Shown here in pieces: positions 36,999 to 46,037 of a DNA stretch of 64,000 bases. This stretch comes from Ferruginibacter sp. Lineage in GTDB: Bacteria > Bacteroidota > Bacteroidia > Chitinophagales > Chitinophagaceae. A program made the position numbers and the translations under genes. Every line of letters starts with the position of its first letter. Positions within the stretch are counted from its first letter, which is position 1. Under the pieces are notes generated by a model. That model searched no databases, was not told where the DNA came from, and saw nothing but the letters and a program-made list of their open reading frames with translations. The stretch covers positions 434,001-498,000 of the forward strand of contig JABFRP010000001.1 in the NCBI GenBank assembly GCA_013141115.1. The letters are read 5' to 3'.

Positions 36999-38772
36999 TA
37001 ATAGCATTAGCATAAATAACTACTTGCAAAACCAGATGAGTGCCGGCGAAAGAACAGTATTTGAAGCACAGCTGGCGGCAGATAAAGAACTGCAATATGA
37101 ATTACAAGTGCAGCGGCAGATTATTAAAGCTGCTGAACATGCCGGATTAAAAATGGAGTTTGCCAATGCAATCAGGAAAAAAAATATTATTAAAAGAACC
37201 ATCACCTGGGGAATAATAATTATTGTGAGTATTGCAACTGTAGTGTTGTACAATTACAGGCATACTATCTTTTCCGATACCACTGCTGCCCAACAACAAG
37301 ATAGAATTGAAGTGCAACAGGTAACCAACAGCGGCCAGCCTTTTGTGAACCCGCCTTTACAGGCTATCAACGTACCCTTTAGCGAATATAGTTTTGATGC
37401 GGCAAAAGGAGATACTATATTTCATACTTCGGGCTCGGTTATTTATTTTCCGCCTTCTGCATTGGTAGATGCATCCGGTAATATTATAAAAGGTATGGTG
37501 AAAATTACTTACCGTGAATTTGCCGACCCGATTGATTTTTTTGTATCAGGTATTCCAATGCAGTATGATTCGGCAGGCAAAAAATATAATTTTGAATCCT
37601 CGGGCATGTGTGAGATAAATGCGTACCAGGATAATAAAGCAATTTTTGTTAACCAGCAGGCAAGGCCACAGGTTAACCTTTCTTCAAAAAATAAAAGCCC
37701 GTTGCATAACGTGTATTTTTTAGATACCATTGCCCGTAGCTGGAAGTACAATGGAAAAGATATTATTACTGAAGTAAAAAATACTATACGGTTAAAAGCG
37801 AATGTAAGCAATACAATGGCTGTTGAAAATGGTTATATGTCATTGCCGGTAAAACCTCTTAAGCCAATGATGGCTGATGATGATCACCAGGCGTTTAGTA
37901 TTGCAGTAGACCCAGGTTCGTTTGAAGAACTATTTGCTTACGATCGTCTAAAATTTGAAGTGATTGATGAAAGTACCTACCGTCGTTCGGATGCTGACGA
38001 ACACTGGGATAATGTAAAACTGGAACGCAGCAATACCGAAGGTATCTATACCATTACGTTTACCAATCCGGCAAGAAAAGTTGCTTACAAAGTTCGCCCC
38101 GTGTTGGAAGGAGAAGATTATGCTGCTGCCTTAAAAATATTTAACGAAAAGGATAAAGTATATGAAGCTGCTTTAAAAAACAGGTTGGCACAAGATAAAA
38201 AAACAGTTGATAGTATAAGCTTTGAAAATAAGCGTTTGGTAGAAAAAAGAAATGCTGCCATTGAACAGAATAATAAAATAAATGCCCTTATTGCGGAAAG
38301 AAATAAAAAGTTAAGGGAACAAAGGTTGCTTGAAATAGAAGAACTGCAAAAGAACCAATCGCAATATTTTAAAGACAATATTTTAACTGGGGAGATAATA
38401 CGGACTTTTGCTGTCAGTAATTTCGGTGTGTGGAACTGCGATCATCCGCAATTCCCTAATACCGAAATATCCTTATTTGTAAGCTTCACTGATAGTTTTA
38501 ATAATAAAATAGCCTTATACTCGGTTGCTGTAGTTTACAAAGGATTTAATGGCATCACCCAATTTCCTGCAGCAACACAAATTCGTGTAATTCCCGAAAC
38601 AGAAAATATGATCTGGGGTATAATGGATGGCTCGTTTTACTATTTTACGTATAAAGATTTTATGCAAGCAGGAATTGGCATAGATACCAGGCTATTTAGT
38701 TTCAGGATGAGAAAGTCGATAAAAAAGCTATCATCATATGATGAGATCAGGGCCTTAGTGGAGAAGTTGTAG
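36982..38772 (+). CDS. Membrane anti-sigma-like protein with large extracytoplasmic domain
   Basis: The first 70 residues are a helical anti-sigma-like domain (NYLQNQMSAGERTVFEAQLA). One membrane span follows (about 75-91, TWGIIIIVSIATVVLYNY), then about 500 extracytoplasmic residues. That part has a beta-rich segment (SGSVIYFPPSALVDASGNII), a coiled coil (about 385-460, NKRLVEKRNAAIEQNNKIN) and a C-terminal beta domain. The layout suggests an outside signal is passed through the membrane to free the sigma factor. The start at 36982 follows an A-rich stretch; ATG 36991 is an alternative. The ligand is unknown. Confidence 0.75.
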   Translation: MAPMNNNSISINNYLQNQMSAGERTVFEAQLAADKELQYELQVQRQIIKAAEHAGLKMEFANAIRKKNIIKRTITWGIIIIVSIATVVLYNYRHTIFSDTTAAQQQDRIEVQQVTNSGQPFVNPPLQAINVPFSEYSFDAAKGDTIFHTSGSVIYFPPSALVDASGNIIKGMVKITYREFADPIDFFVSGIPMQYDSAGKKYNFESSGMCEINAYQDNKAIFVNQQARPQVNLSSKNKSPLHNVYFLDTIARSWKYNGKDIITEVKNTIRLKANVSNTMAVENGYMSLPVKPLKPMMADDDHQAFSIAVDPGSFEELFAYDRLKFEVIDESTYRRSDADEHWDNVKLERSNTEGIYTITFTNPARKVAYKVRPVLEGEDYAAALKIFNEKDKVYEAALKNRLAQDKKTVDSISFENKRLVEKRNAAIEQNNKINALIAERNKKLREQRLLEIEELQKNQSQYFKDNILTGEIIRTFAVSNFGVWNCDHPQFPNTEISLFVSFTDSFNNKIALYSVAVVYKGFNGITQFPAATQIRVIPETENMIWGIMDGSFYYFTYKDFMQAGIGIDTRLFSFRMRKSIKKLSSYDEIRALVEKL

Positions 38773-38902
38773 CTCTTTACTCCATTAGTAATATTAGTAG
38801 GCTTTTATGGTTATTGATTTTACCGATAGTTATCTATCAATCTCTAGTCGTACAACTACAAAACTTAACCTCCATGTATTACAAATACTGTTTTAATTGG
38901 GG

Positions 38903-38948
38903 TGCATCTTTGTGTTGTTAAAGCAGTTAAATATCCATACCTCTGAAA
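38903..38948 (+). repeat. Direct repeat copy 2, downstream of the anti-sigma gene
   Basis: This 46-base segment (TGCATCTTTGTGTTGTTA at its start) matches 36331-36375 with about five differences, including one extra A. A looser match (GTTGAAAA) continues 20 bases further on. It lies before the operon that begins at 39269. Confidence 0.75.
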
Positions 38949-39046
38949 CCACAACCCTATCCTGTTGAAAACTGAAAACAAACCAATCCTATGAAAGCCG
39001 GTGCGCCATAATTTGGCCATCATTATTCTACCAATGTCTGTGAAAG

Positions 39047-39069
39047 ACCTTCAGCAATGAAGGTTTTTT
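39047..39069 (+). terminator. Terminator or attenuator before the binding-protein gene
   Basis: ACCTTC (39047-39052), a 6-base loop and GAAGGT (39059-39064) run into TTTTT. It follows direct repeat copy 2 and the six-codon ORF, and lies about 200 bases before the next gene. Confidence 0.65.
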
Positions 39070-39268
39070 CTTTTTCTGCTACTCAATAAAATTTTCTGCT
39101 TCGCTATAGTATCAATGTGGTAAAATACATGGATAACTTCAAAATATAACGTTGATGGGGTATCGATACCGCTACAACAACAAGACTAATCAGGTATTTC
39201 TACGGGTAATATTATTCTTACAAGTTTCTACATTTACTTTTTAACATTAACCAGATTGAACACTTTAT

Positions 39269-40408
39269 ATGAAAGCAGGAATACTCTTTCCGCTGTCTAA
39301 CACCTATACTGGTATTGGAGCAGATTTTATGGATGGGTTACAAACTTACCTGAAACAACAGGAGGTTTTTAGCGGCATCAGCTTTATCAAAGAAGGAATA
39401 GGTTTTGGTGGTGTAGAAAAAGAAATATACCTGAAAGCAGAAAAGTTATTGATAAGCGATGATGTGGATGTATTGATTGCTTATGTAGATGAAAAAGTAT
39501 TGCCCGTTCTTTACCCTCTAATACAAGCCACCGATAAAGTTATGCTGGTGGTAAACCCTGGCGCTAATTATCCTGTAAACTGGATAGCTCAACCCAATGT
39601 AATACATTTAAACCTGCAGCATGCTTTTCTTTGCTGGCTCACAGGTGCATCGGCGGCAGTGTCAGCAAATGGTCATGCTGCATTAGCCTCCACGTATTAC
39701 GATTGCGGTTATCTTCATGCCGCAGCAATGGTTAAAAATTTTATGGAGCAGGGCGGCACTATCCGCTACAATTATATCAATAACCAAGTGTATGATGCTG
39801 CATTTGATATTGATCAGCTCACTGTTTTTTTATCTGCCAATGCAGATTGTACAAACCTGCTTTGTGTTTTTGATGAAAAGCCTGCGTTGTTGTTTTACCA
39901 ATTGCTGCAACAGTATACCGGCGCAAAAGCATTGCATCTTTTTGTATCACCCATGATGCTTGCATCAAAACAACTAAGCCACCCAACAGCAAATACATCT
40001 TATTCAATTGAAGGGTACTTACCATGGCATTCTGAAACGAACAATGCAGCCAATGTTGAGTTTGTAAAAAGTTGTACAAGGCCTGCTTCCATTTTTTCTT
40101 TGTTAGGATGGGAGACCGGAATGATCCTTAAAAAGATATTACAACGGGATATGGCTACAGGTAATAGCGGAGATGCTGTTATTGCTGATTTGAAAACAAA
40201 AACGATCAACAGTCCACGTGGTGTATTACAACTTGATAGTGAAACGCAGTTTTATATTGCTCCGGTAGCAAAGTATAATTTAAAAGCAGGAGCTGATACT
40301 CCTGAAATTGAGTGGGTGAGCAATGTAGAAAAGGAATGGCGGGCATTTACAGCTGTACCAACAGAAGGTGCTGTTACCGGCTGGACGAATACTTATTTAT
40401 GTTATTAA
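39269..40408 (+). CDS. Type I periplasmic-binding-protein fold, cytoplasmic
   Basis: The 379-residue sequence resembles ABC branched-chain amino acid or urea substrate-binding proteins (Peripla_BP_6): KAGILFPLSNTYTGIGADFM at the start, then VDVLIAYVDEKVLPVLYPLI and AALASTYYDCGYLHAAAMVK. It has no signal peptide, so it should stay in the cytosol, like AmiC-type sensors. No ABC transporter genes are nearby. Next comes a formyltransferase gene after only 3 bases. It may bind a small ligand and regulate or supply the formyltransferase, but this is inference. Confidence 0.75.
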   Translation: MKAGILFPLSNTYTGIGADFMDGLQTYLKQQEVFSGISFIKEGIGFGGVEKEIYLKAEKLLISDDVDVLIAYVDEKVLPVLYPLIQATDKVMLVVNPGANYPVNWIAQPNVIHLNLQHAFLCWLTGASAAVSANGHAALASTYYDCGYLHAAAMVKNFMEQGGTIRYNYINNQVYDAAFDIDQLTVFLSANADCTNLLCVFDEKPALLFYQLLQQYTGAKALHLFVSPMMLASKQLSHPTANTSYSIEGYLPWHSETNNAANVEFVKSCTRPASIFSLLGWETGMILKKILQRDMATGNSGDAVIADLKTKTINSPRGVLQLDSETQFYIAPVAKYNLKAGADTPEIEWVSNVEKEWRAFTAVPTEGAVTGWTNTYLCY

Positions 40409-40411
40409 ACA

Positions 40412-41350
40412 ATGAGTGAAATAAAAGCCATACTACTTTGCGGCAGCAACATCGCCATTCCGGTAATACGGGATCTGTTGTTTAATCAGCAAATAGCTGC
40501 CGTGGTTATTCCGCAACATTGCACAGATTTTGTAACACAGATACAGCAACTTTTAAAAAACAGCGGCATACCCATAGTGTTAGTGAACAGGCAAAATATT
40601 ACGGATTTATTAAAGGAAACAATAAAGAAATATAAACCGGTATTAGGCCTGGTATTTACTTTTTCTTTTAAAATACCGGCTGCGGTGTATACCATGCCTG
40701 AACAAGGTTTTTTTAATGTACACCCCGGTCCATTACCTGCTTATCGTGGCCCCGATCCGATATTTCAGCAGATAGTGAACAAAGAACGTTATGCAGGTAT
40801 CAGCATTCATCAGTTGGATGATGGCCTTGATACAGGGCCGCTGGTATTAACAGATAAAATACATTTAATGGCTACCGATACTTACGGCATGCTTACTAAA
40901 AAAATGGGCGAGCTGGCCACCGGAATGATAGCAACATTAATGAAGATGGCAGGCTTTGGCAGCAAAATTCCTTCCCGTCAACAAGATCATAGCAAAGCAA
41001 AATTTTATCAAAGGCAATCGGCAGCAGACATTACTATCAAATGGCAAACTATGGATGCCGCCAGCGTAATTGCATTGATCAATGCCTGCAATCCCTGGAA
41101 TAAAGGTGCAGTAACTGTACTTAACAATAATATAATTCGCTTGCTGGTTGCACATGCCGAAGATGTATTACCGGCGTCAACAGAAGCTGCAGGCACCATA
41201 TTATCTTTTGATGACAATGGGATGAAAGTGGCTACTTCGGCAGGACAGGCCATTGTGGTAAGAATGATCTATACCGACGACGGGTTTTTAATGGCCAATC
41301 GTTTGCAGGAATTTGGTATAATACCAGGAGCCATGCTTGGAGCTGCTTAG
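40412..41350 (+). CDS. Formyltransferase family protein (Fmt-like)
   Basis: It carries the formyl-THF-dependent formyltransferase core. FNVHPGPLPAYRGPDPIFQQ has the catalytic Asn and His, and ISIHQLDDGLDTGPLV has the catalytic Asp. The C-terminal part (about residues 205-312) resembles the Fmt/ArnA C-terminal barrel. Methionyl-tRNA formyltransferase itself has a longer, stricter form, and this 312-residue protein lies in a special operon. It could therefore formylate an amino sugar, amino acid or protein amine. It starts 3 bases after the binding-protein gene. Confidence 0.85.
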   Translation: MSEIKAILLCGSNIAIPVIRDLLFNQQIAAVVIPQHCTDFVTQIQQLLKNSGIPIVLVNRQNITDLLKETIKKYKPVLGLVFTFSFKIPAAVYTMPEQGFFNVHPGPLPAYRGPDPIFQQIVNKERYAGISIHQLDDGLDTGPLVLTDKIHLMATDTYGMLTKKMGELATGMIATLMKMAGFGSKIPSRQQDHSKAKFYQRQSAADITIKWQTMDAASVIALINACNPWNKGAVTVLNNNIIRLLVAHAEDVLPASTEAAGTILSFDDNGMKVATSAGQAIVVRMIYTDDGFLMANRLQEFGIIPGAMLGAA

Positions 41351-41518
41351 TAAGAGAAATGTATTAAATAAATGGTTTTACTACTCTTATATTATTGGAT
41401 TTACGAGAGTAGTTGAAGAGAGCTTTTGTGCAGATAATTTTTACTGGTAAAAAAATATTTATTGCGTCGATTTTTTATTGAACACGTTTTCTAATTCATC
41501 ATTTATAAACCCTTTTTT

Positions 41519-42040
41519 ATGCAAGATCCTTTCATTGGAAATGTAATTTTATTCGGGGGCACTTTTGCACCCGTTGGCTGGGCAACTTGTGATGGTTCCC
41601 TTTTAGCCATTGCGGAAAATGATGCCCTTTTTAGTTTAATTGGCACCACTTATGGCGGCGATGGTCAAACAACTTTTGCTTTACCTGATCTAAGGAGCAG
41701 AATTCCCATTCACCAGGGGCAGGGGCCGGGACTTAGTACTTATATTATGGGCCAGCAGGCAGGTGTGGAAACTGTTACTTTATCGCCGGGGCAGATACCC
41801 GCTCACTCTCATGCGGCATTAAGTAATTCCGGTGCTGCAGATTCCACGGACCCCACTAATAATTTTTTGGGTACGCAAAGTACATTACAGGAGTATATTC
41901 CAGGTGCATCGGCAAATGCAGTTATGAATGCGGCTGCTATAAGTTTCACAACAGGTGGGCAACCGCATGATAATATCATGCCCTCCATAGCGCTGAATTA
42001 TATTATTGCTTTAGAAGGAATTTATCCTCAACAGAATTAG
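41519..42040 (+). CDS. Phage tail-collar domain protein 1 (MdpB-like)
   Basis: This 173-residue protein is one of three tandem paralogues. The tail-collar domain begins with GTFAPVGWATCDGSLLAIAE, continues with LFSLIGTTYGGDGQTTFALP and DLRSRIPIHQGQGPGLSTY, and ends with PSIALNYIIALEGIYP. The domain occurs in phage tail fibres and in the bacterial microcystin-dependent (MdpB) family. No signal peptide is evident, and no phage genes lie nearby. It begins 168 bases after the formyltransferase gene. Confidence 0.9.
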   Translation: MQDPFIGNVILFGGTFAPVGWATCDGSLLAIAENDALFSLIGTTYGGDGQTTFALPDLRSRIPIHQGQGPGLSTYIMGQQAGVETVTLSPGQIPAHSHAALSNSGAADSTDPTNNFLGTQSTLQEYIPGASANAVMNAAAISFTTGGQPHDNIMPSIALNYIIALEGIYPQQN

Positions 42041-42069
42041 TTAATTGATCATAAAAAAAACTTTATACC

Positions 42070-42588
42070 ATGGCATTAGAACAATATATATCAGAGATAC
42101 AAATTTTCGCTTTCCCGTTTGCCCCTAAAAACTGGGCACAATGTAACGGGCAGGTAATGCCCATTGCTCAAAACCAGGCATTGTTTTCCCTGTTGGGCAC
42201 TACTTATGGAGGTAATGGAACCACTACTTTTAATCTGCCCGACCTGAGAGGTAGAACACCTATTGGCATGGGGACTGCTCCTGGTGGCAATTATACCCAG
42301 GGCCAGGTGAGTGGAGAAGAAAACCACACGCTATTGGTAATTGAAATGGCACCTCATAACCATATCATGATGGCCAGTTCCAACACCGCTGACCAGCCTA
42401 ACGCTGACGGGAACCTGCTTGCTAAAGCTGGTACGGCTGCACTATTCAGTACCACTCAAAATGGTACTCCTGCGGCTGGTAACTTTATTGGTTTAAATGC
42501 AGGAGGGCAGGGCCATAACAACCTGCAACCCTACCTTGTTTTAAATTACTGTATTGCACTTGTTGGCATATTTCCTTCAAGAAACTAA
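42070..42588 (+). CDS. Phage tail-collar domain protein 2 (MdpB-like)
   Basis: The second paralogue (172 residues) keeps PKNWAQCNGQVMPIAQNQAL, GTTYGGNGTTTFNLPDLRGR and the ending LNYCIALVGIFPSRN. The middle (about residues 85-140) differs most from its neighbours, as expected of an exposed variable segment. It lies 29 bases after paralogue 1 and 30 before paralogue 3, so all three are probably on one transcript. Confidence 0.9.
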   Translation: MALEQYISEIQIFAFPFAPKNWAQCNGQVMPIAQNQALFSLLGTTYGGNGTTTFNLPDLRGRTPIGMGTAPGGNYTQGQVSGEENHTLLVIEMAPHNHIMMASSNTADQPNADGNLLAKAGTAALFSTTQNGTPAAGNFIGLNAGGQGHNNLQPYLVLNYCIALVGIFPSRN

Positions 42589-42618
42589 TCACATTTCACA
42601 AATAAAAAAATATTTTTT

Positions 42619-43149
42619 ATGGATGCATTTATAGCAGAAATAAGAGTTTTTGGATGCAATTTTGCACCAAAGAACTGGGCGCAATGTAATGGACAATTGC
42701 TTGCGATTGCTTCTAATACGGCTTTGTTTTCTTTAATAGGCGTAAACTACGGAGGTAACGGCACCACTAATTTTGCGTTGCCCAACCTGCAGGGGCAGGC
42801 CGCAATAGGCCAGGGCCAGGGCCCCGGTTTATCAATGTATTCTATTGGAGAAGTAACAGGTACAGCAAACGTATCATTGATTGGCAACCAGTTGCCACCA
42901 CATAATCACACCGTTAATTGTTATAACGACGGAGGTTCGGGTAACGGCCCTGGAGCTAATGTGCTTGCTACATCCGGAACCGATGGCAGAGGTAATGTAT
43001 TATACAGTGCCACAGCCGGTGTGCCGGTTGCCATGAACCCGGCTCAGATAGCACCTACAGGTAACGGTACACCGCATAATAATATGTCGCCTTATATGGC
43101 TATGAATTATTGTATTGCATTGCAAGGCGTTTTTCCATCAAGACCTTAA
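42619..43149 (+). CDS. Phage tail-collar domain protein 3 (MdpB-like)
   Basis: The third paralogue (176 residues) has PKNWAQCNGQLLAIASNTAL, GVNYGGNGTTNFALPNLQGQ and MNYCIALQGVFPSRP. It is closer to paralogue 2 than to paralogue 1 in its first 30 residues. A strong terminator follows, so it ends the operon. The three proteins may assemble into a trimeric or layered fibre-like structure; this is speculation. Confidence 0.9.
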   Translation: MDAFIAEIRVFGCNFAPKNWAQCNGQLLAIASNTALFSLIGVNYGGNGTTNFALPNLQGQAAIGQGQGPGLSMYSIGEVTGTANVSLIGNQLPPHNHTVNCYNDGGSGNGPGANVLATSGTDGRGNVLYSATAGVPVAMNPAQIAPTGNGTPHNNMSPYMAMNYCIALQGVFPSRP

Positions 43150-43157
43150 TGCCTTAT

Positions 43158-43196
43158 TACGTTGGTTGTAATGGTATTTACAACCAACGTACTTTT
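43158..43196 (+). terminator. Terminator after the tail-collar genes
   Basis: Perfect 14-base arms TACGTTGGTTGTAA (43158-43171) and its complement (43178-43191), with a 6-base loop, end in CTTTTTG. Confidence 0.9.
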
Positions 43197-43277
43197 TGTA
43201 TTACCCTTTAACAGCATGAATTATTTGGATCATCCAAATACAATAATCTTTTTCCAAATTAATTTAAGCCTTTTATT

Positions 43278-46037
43278 ATGAATCATCTACACACTGCATT
43301 TAAAATGAGTTACCTTATCCCAGGTAATGTAAAAAAACTGGTGCTGCTTTTTTTTATTGCAGCAATTATTTCTACTAATGTTTTAGCACAGAATTATACC
43401 TTAACATCCAATGGGGATACACATGCAGTAACTCCAACCTCATCTGCGCTGGATGGTAGCGGGCAAATCACCCTCCGTTCTGCCATGGAAGCATCTACAC
43501 AAATAGCCGGTACACATATTATTACCATACCCGGAAGTATTACCACTATCAACCTTACCCTGGGCCAGATCACAGTGGGCAATTCATCTGTGGGTAATAA
43601 TATTACCTTAAATGGCCCTGGTAAAGCAGTGCTTACCATTAATCAAACTACGGTAAATCGTATATTTAGTACAGGGCTGGGTGCAGTAACATTTGTTATG
43701 AATGATCTTACTTTAAATTATGCAGGGCCGGTAGGTACTATCTCTGGCGGCGGCGGTGCCATAGTTGCCGGTGGTATCAATTCTGTAAACACTTTTACCA
43801 ATGTGGCTTTTACCAATTTTAATATTCAAACCGGCAATGGAGGAGCTTTATTAGTAAGTACAGCTAACATACACGCTTGTACGCTTACAAATTGCGATTT
43901 TACAAATAACCTTGCAGGTAGTGCAGGCGGTGCTTTAAGTTACAACGGTTGGGGCAACTGCACCATTACCAATTGTAAGTTTACAAACAATAGAACCGGG
44001 CCGCTGGGCGCCTCTTTGGGTAGCGTTGGCGGAGCAATATACTGTACAGGAAGCTCTACCGGAGGTACTTATAACATAACCAAATGTACATTTACAGGTA
44101 ACCAAACCTTAAATAATACCGCAGGGATCGGCGGCGGGGCAATATCTTCTGCCAATGGTGTAACCACAGTTAATTATTGCCGTTTTATTAATAATACTGC
44201 GGCCAATGTTGCCACTGGAAAAACCATTTATCAAAGCGGTGGGGGAACGCCTGGCTCTCAAAATACCAATGCTGATAACAACTGGTGGGGCGTAAACTCC
44301 GGCCCCGGTGTTAACGACCTGTTTGTTGCAGGTAGTCCGGCAGGTGTAATAACAGCTACGAAATGGCTGCAGTTAAAAGCATCGGTATCTCCTGTAAGTT
44401 TTTGCACTAGTTCAGGCGCCACCGTTACTGCAGGTTTTTTATCTAATTCAGCTGCCGAAGCTATTACCACTGCTAATTTAAGTACAGTTATTGGCCAGCC
44501 TGTAAGTTTTGTAAACCCGGTGTTGGGCACGCTTTCGGGAGCACAAGCCACCATACAGGCAAGTGGTACAGCAACAGTTACCTACACAGCCGGAGTAACT
44601 GGCGGAGCTGGTAGCGTAAATGCAGTAGTGGATAATGTGCCCAACAACGATGCTACTGCAAAAGCATCACCCACAGTTGTTGCCGCACCTTCCATCAGCG
44701 CCAGTCCATCGGCCAGTACTCTTTGTTCAGGGCTTGCAGCTTCGTTTACTGCAACAGTAACCAACCAAACTTCTGTAGTATGGCAGGAAAGTGCTACGGC
44801 AGGATTTGGATCACCTACAACGCTTTCTAATACGGGAATATATAGCGGAGCAACTTCTGCCACTTTAAGTATTTCAGATAATACAACGGTAAACGGAAAA
44901 TATTACAGGCTTGTAGCGTCTAACGGAAATGGCTGCGGTACTACTGCCAGCGCAGGCGCATTACTTACCGCAAGCAGTCCTTCATTATCCGCTAATAATA
45001 CAGTAACACAAGCAGTAAATACCTCTAATAATAATTATTATGCGGCATCTTGTGCAGCAATCTGCAAAGTAGTTCCATCCGGAGGGAGCCCAATTTCGGG
45101 TAATGTTACCAGTCAGGTATGGGTAGAAGGAGCTGTACCAACAGTGGCAGGCGCACCATTTGTACAAAGGCATTACCAGATTGCACCTGCTACTGGTGGG
45201 GCAACTGCCACAGCAACCGTAACACTTTATTTTTCGCAGGCAGAGTTTGATAATTTTAATGCTGATGCTGCTAGTGCACTTAATCTTCCTACAGGTCCGG
45301 CAGACGCTGCAGGCAAAGCCAATTTACGTATAGGTAAGTATACAGGAAGTAGCGTTACCGGATTGCCTGCATCTTATTCAGGAGGTGTGGTGCTCAATCC
45401 TTCTGACGCTAATATAGTTTGGAACGCCAGCTTTAGCAGATGGGAAGTTAGTATTGATGTGGTTGGGTTTAGTGGTTTTATTGTGCAAACAAATACTTTT
45501 GTTTTACCCATAAAATTAGTGTCGTTTACAGCTCAGTTAAATAACAACACAGCATTGGTTAAATGGGAGATTGCACAGCCTGAAGATGGTAGCAGTTTTG
45601 AATTACAACGTAGCGTAACAGGCAGGGATTTTGTAACGATCAATACACAACAAGGTGATCTTTCAAAAAAACTGTTTAGCTATACAGACGCTTCTATAAC
45701 TACGGGCAGGTACTATTATCGTTTACAAATAACCGATAATAATGGAAAAATAACTTTCAGCGATATTATTTTTGTAAGATCAGGAAGTAGCGTGCAGGAA
45801 ATTACCCTTTATCCTAATCCTGTTAAAAAAGGAGAAAATATAAGAGTAAGCCTGCAAAATATTACAGCCCGTAAAATAGAAGTTACTTCCGTTACAGGCC
45901 AGCTCATCTGGAGTAATAGAAATAATAGTACAGGCAGCTTTACTATCAGTTTACCTTCTTCCATTGCAAAAGGTATTTACCTGGTAAAAATATATACCGA
46001 TGATGCAGTAGAAATAAAAAAGATAATGGTAGAATAG
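43278..46037 (+). CDS. Large secreted beta-helix protein with T9SS type A sorting domain
   Basis: A signal peptide (LVLLFFIAAIISTNVLAQ) is followed by a right-handed beta-helix region (about residues 45-360, repeats such as GGALLVSTANIHACTLTNCD, GGAISSANG and NADNNWWGVNSGPG). Ig-like segments come next, then an LVSFTAQLNNNTALVKWEIA module. The C-terminal T9SS type A domain (ITLYPNPVKKGENIRVSLQN; GIYLVKIYTDDAVEIKKIMV) directs it to the cell surface. Such proteins are adhesins or polysaccharide-binding coats. It follows the tail-collar operon but behind a terminator, so it probably has its own promoter. Confidence 0.88.
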   Translation: MNHLHTAFKMSYLIPGNVKKLVLLFFIAAIISTNVLAQNYTLTSNGDTHAVTPTSSALDGSGQITLRSAMEASTQIAGTHIITIPGSITTINLTLGQITVGNSSVGNNITLNGPGKAVLTINQTTVNRIFSTGLGAVTFVMNDLTLNYAGPVGTISGGGGAIVAGGINSVNTFTNVAFTNFNIQTGNGGALLVSTANIHACTLTNCDFTNNLAGSAGGALSYNGWGNCTITNCKFTNNRTGPLGASLGSVGGAIYCTGSSTGGTYNITKCTFTGNQTLNNTAGIGGGAISSANGVTTVNYCRFINNTAANVATGKTIYQSGGGTPGSQNTNADNNWWGVNSGPGVNDLFVAGSPAGVITATKWLQLKASVSPVSFCTSSGATVTAGFLSNSAAEAITTANLSTVIGQPVSFVNPVLGTLSGAQATIQASGTATVTYTAGVTGGAGSVNAVVDNVPNNDATAKASPTVVAAPSISASPSASTLCSGLAASFTATVTNQTSVVWQESATAGFGSPTTLSNTGIYSGATSATLSISDNTTVNGKYYRLVASNGNGCGTTASAGALLTASSPSLSANNTVTQAVNTSNNNYYAASCAAICKVVPSGGSPISGNVTSQVWVEGAVPTVAGAPFVQRHYQIAPATGGATATATVTLYFSQAEFDNFNADAASALNLPTGPADAAGKANLRIGKYTGSSVTGLPASYSGGVVLNPSDANIVWNASFSRWEVSIDVVGFSGFIVQTNTFVLPIKLVSFTAQLNNNTALVKWEIAQPEDGSSFELQRSVTGRDFVTINTQQGDLSKKLFSYTDASITTGRYYYRLQITDNNGKITFSDIIFVRSGSSVQEITLYPNPVKKGENIRVSLQNITARKIEVTSVTGQLIWSNRNNSTGSFTISLPSSIAKGIYLVKIYTDDAVEIKKIMVE

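Larger units (their letters stand above)
38773..39268. other. Long intergenic region with a leader-like transcript
   Basis: About 500 bases hold direct repeat copy 2, a six-codon ORF (MKAGAP, 38991-39011) and a hairpin with a T-tract (39047-39069), in this order. Then about 200 bases lead to the next gene. This layout resembles an attenuated leader or a small RNA gene. No longer ORF is convincing. Confidence 0.5.

Noticed and set aside
41519..43149. Prophage
   Set aside because: Only collar-domain genes are present. No integrase, capsid, portal, terminase or lysis gene is visible in the flanking 10 kb.
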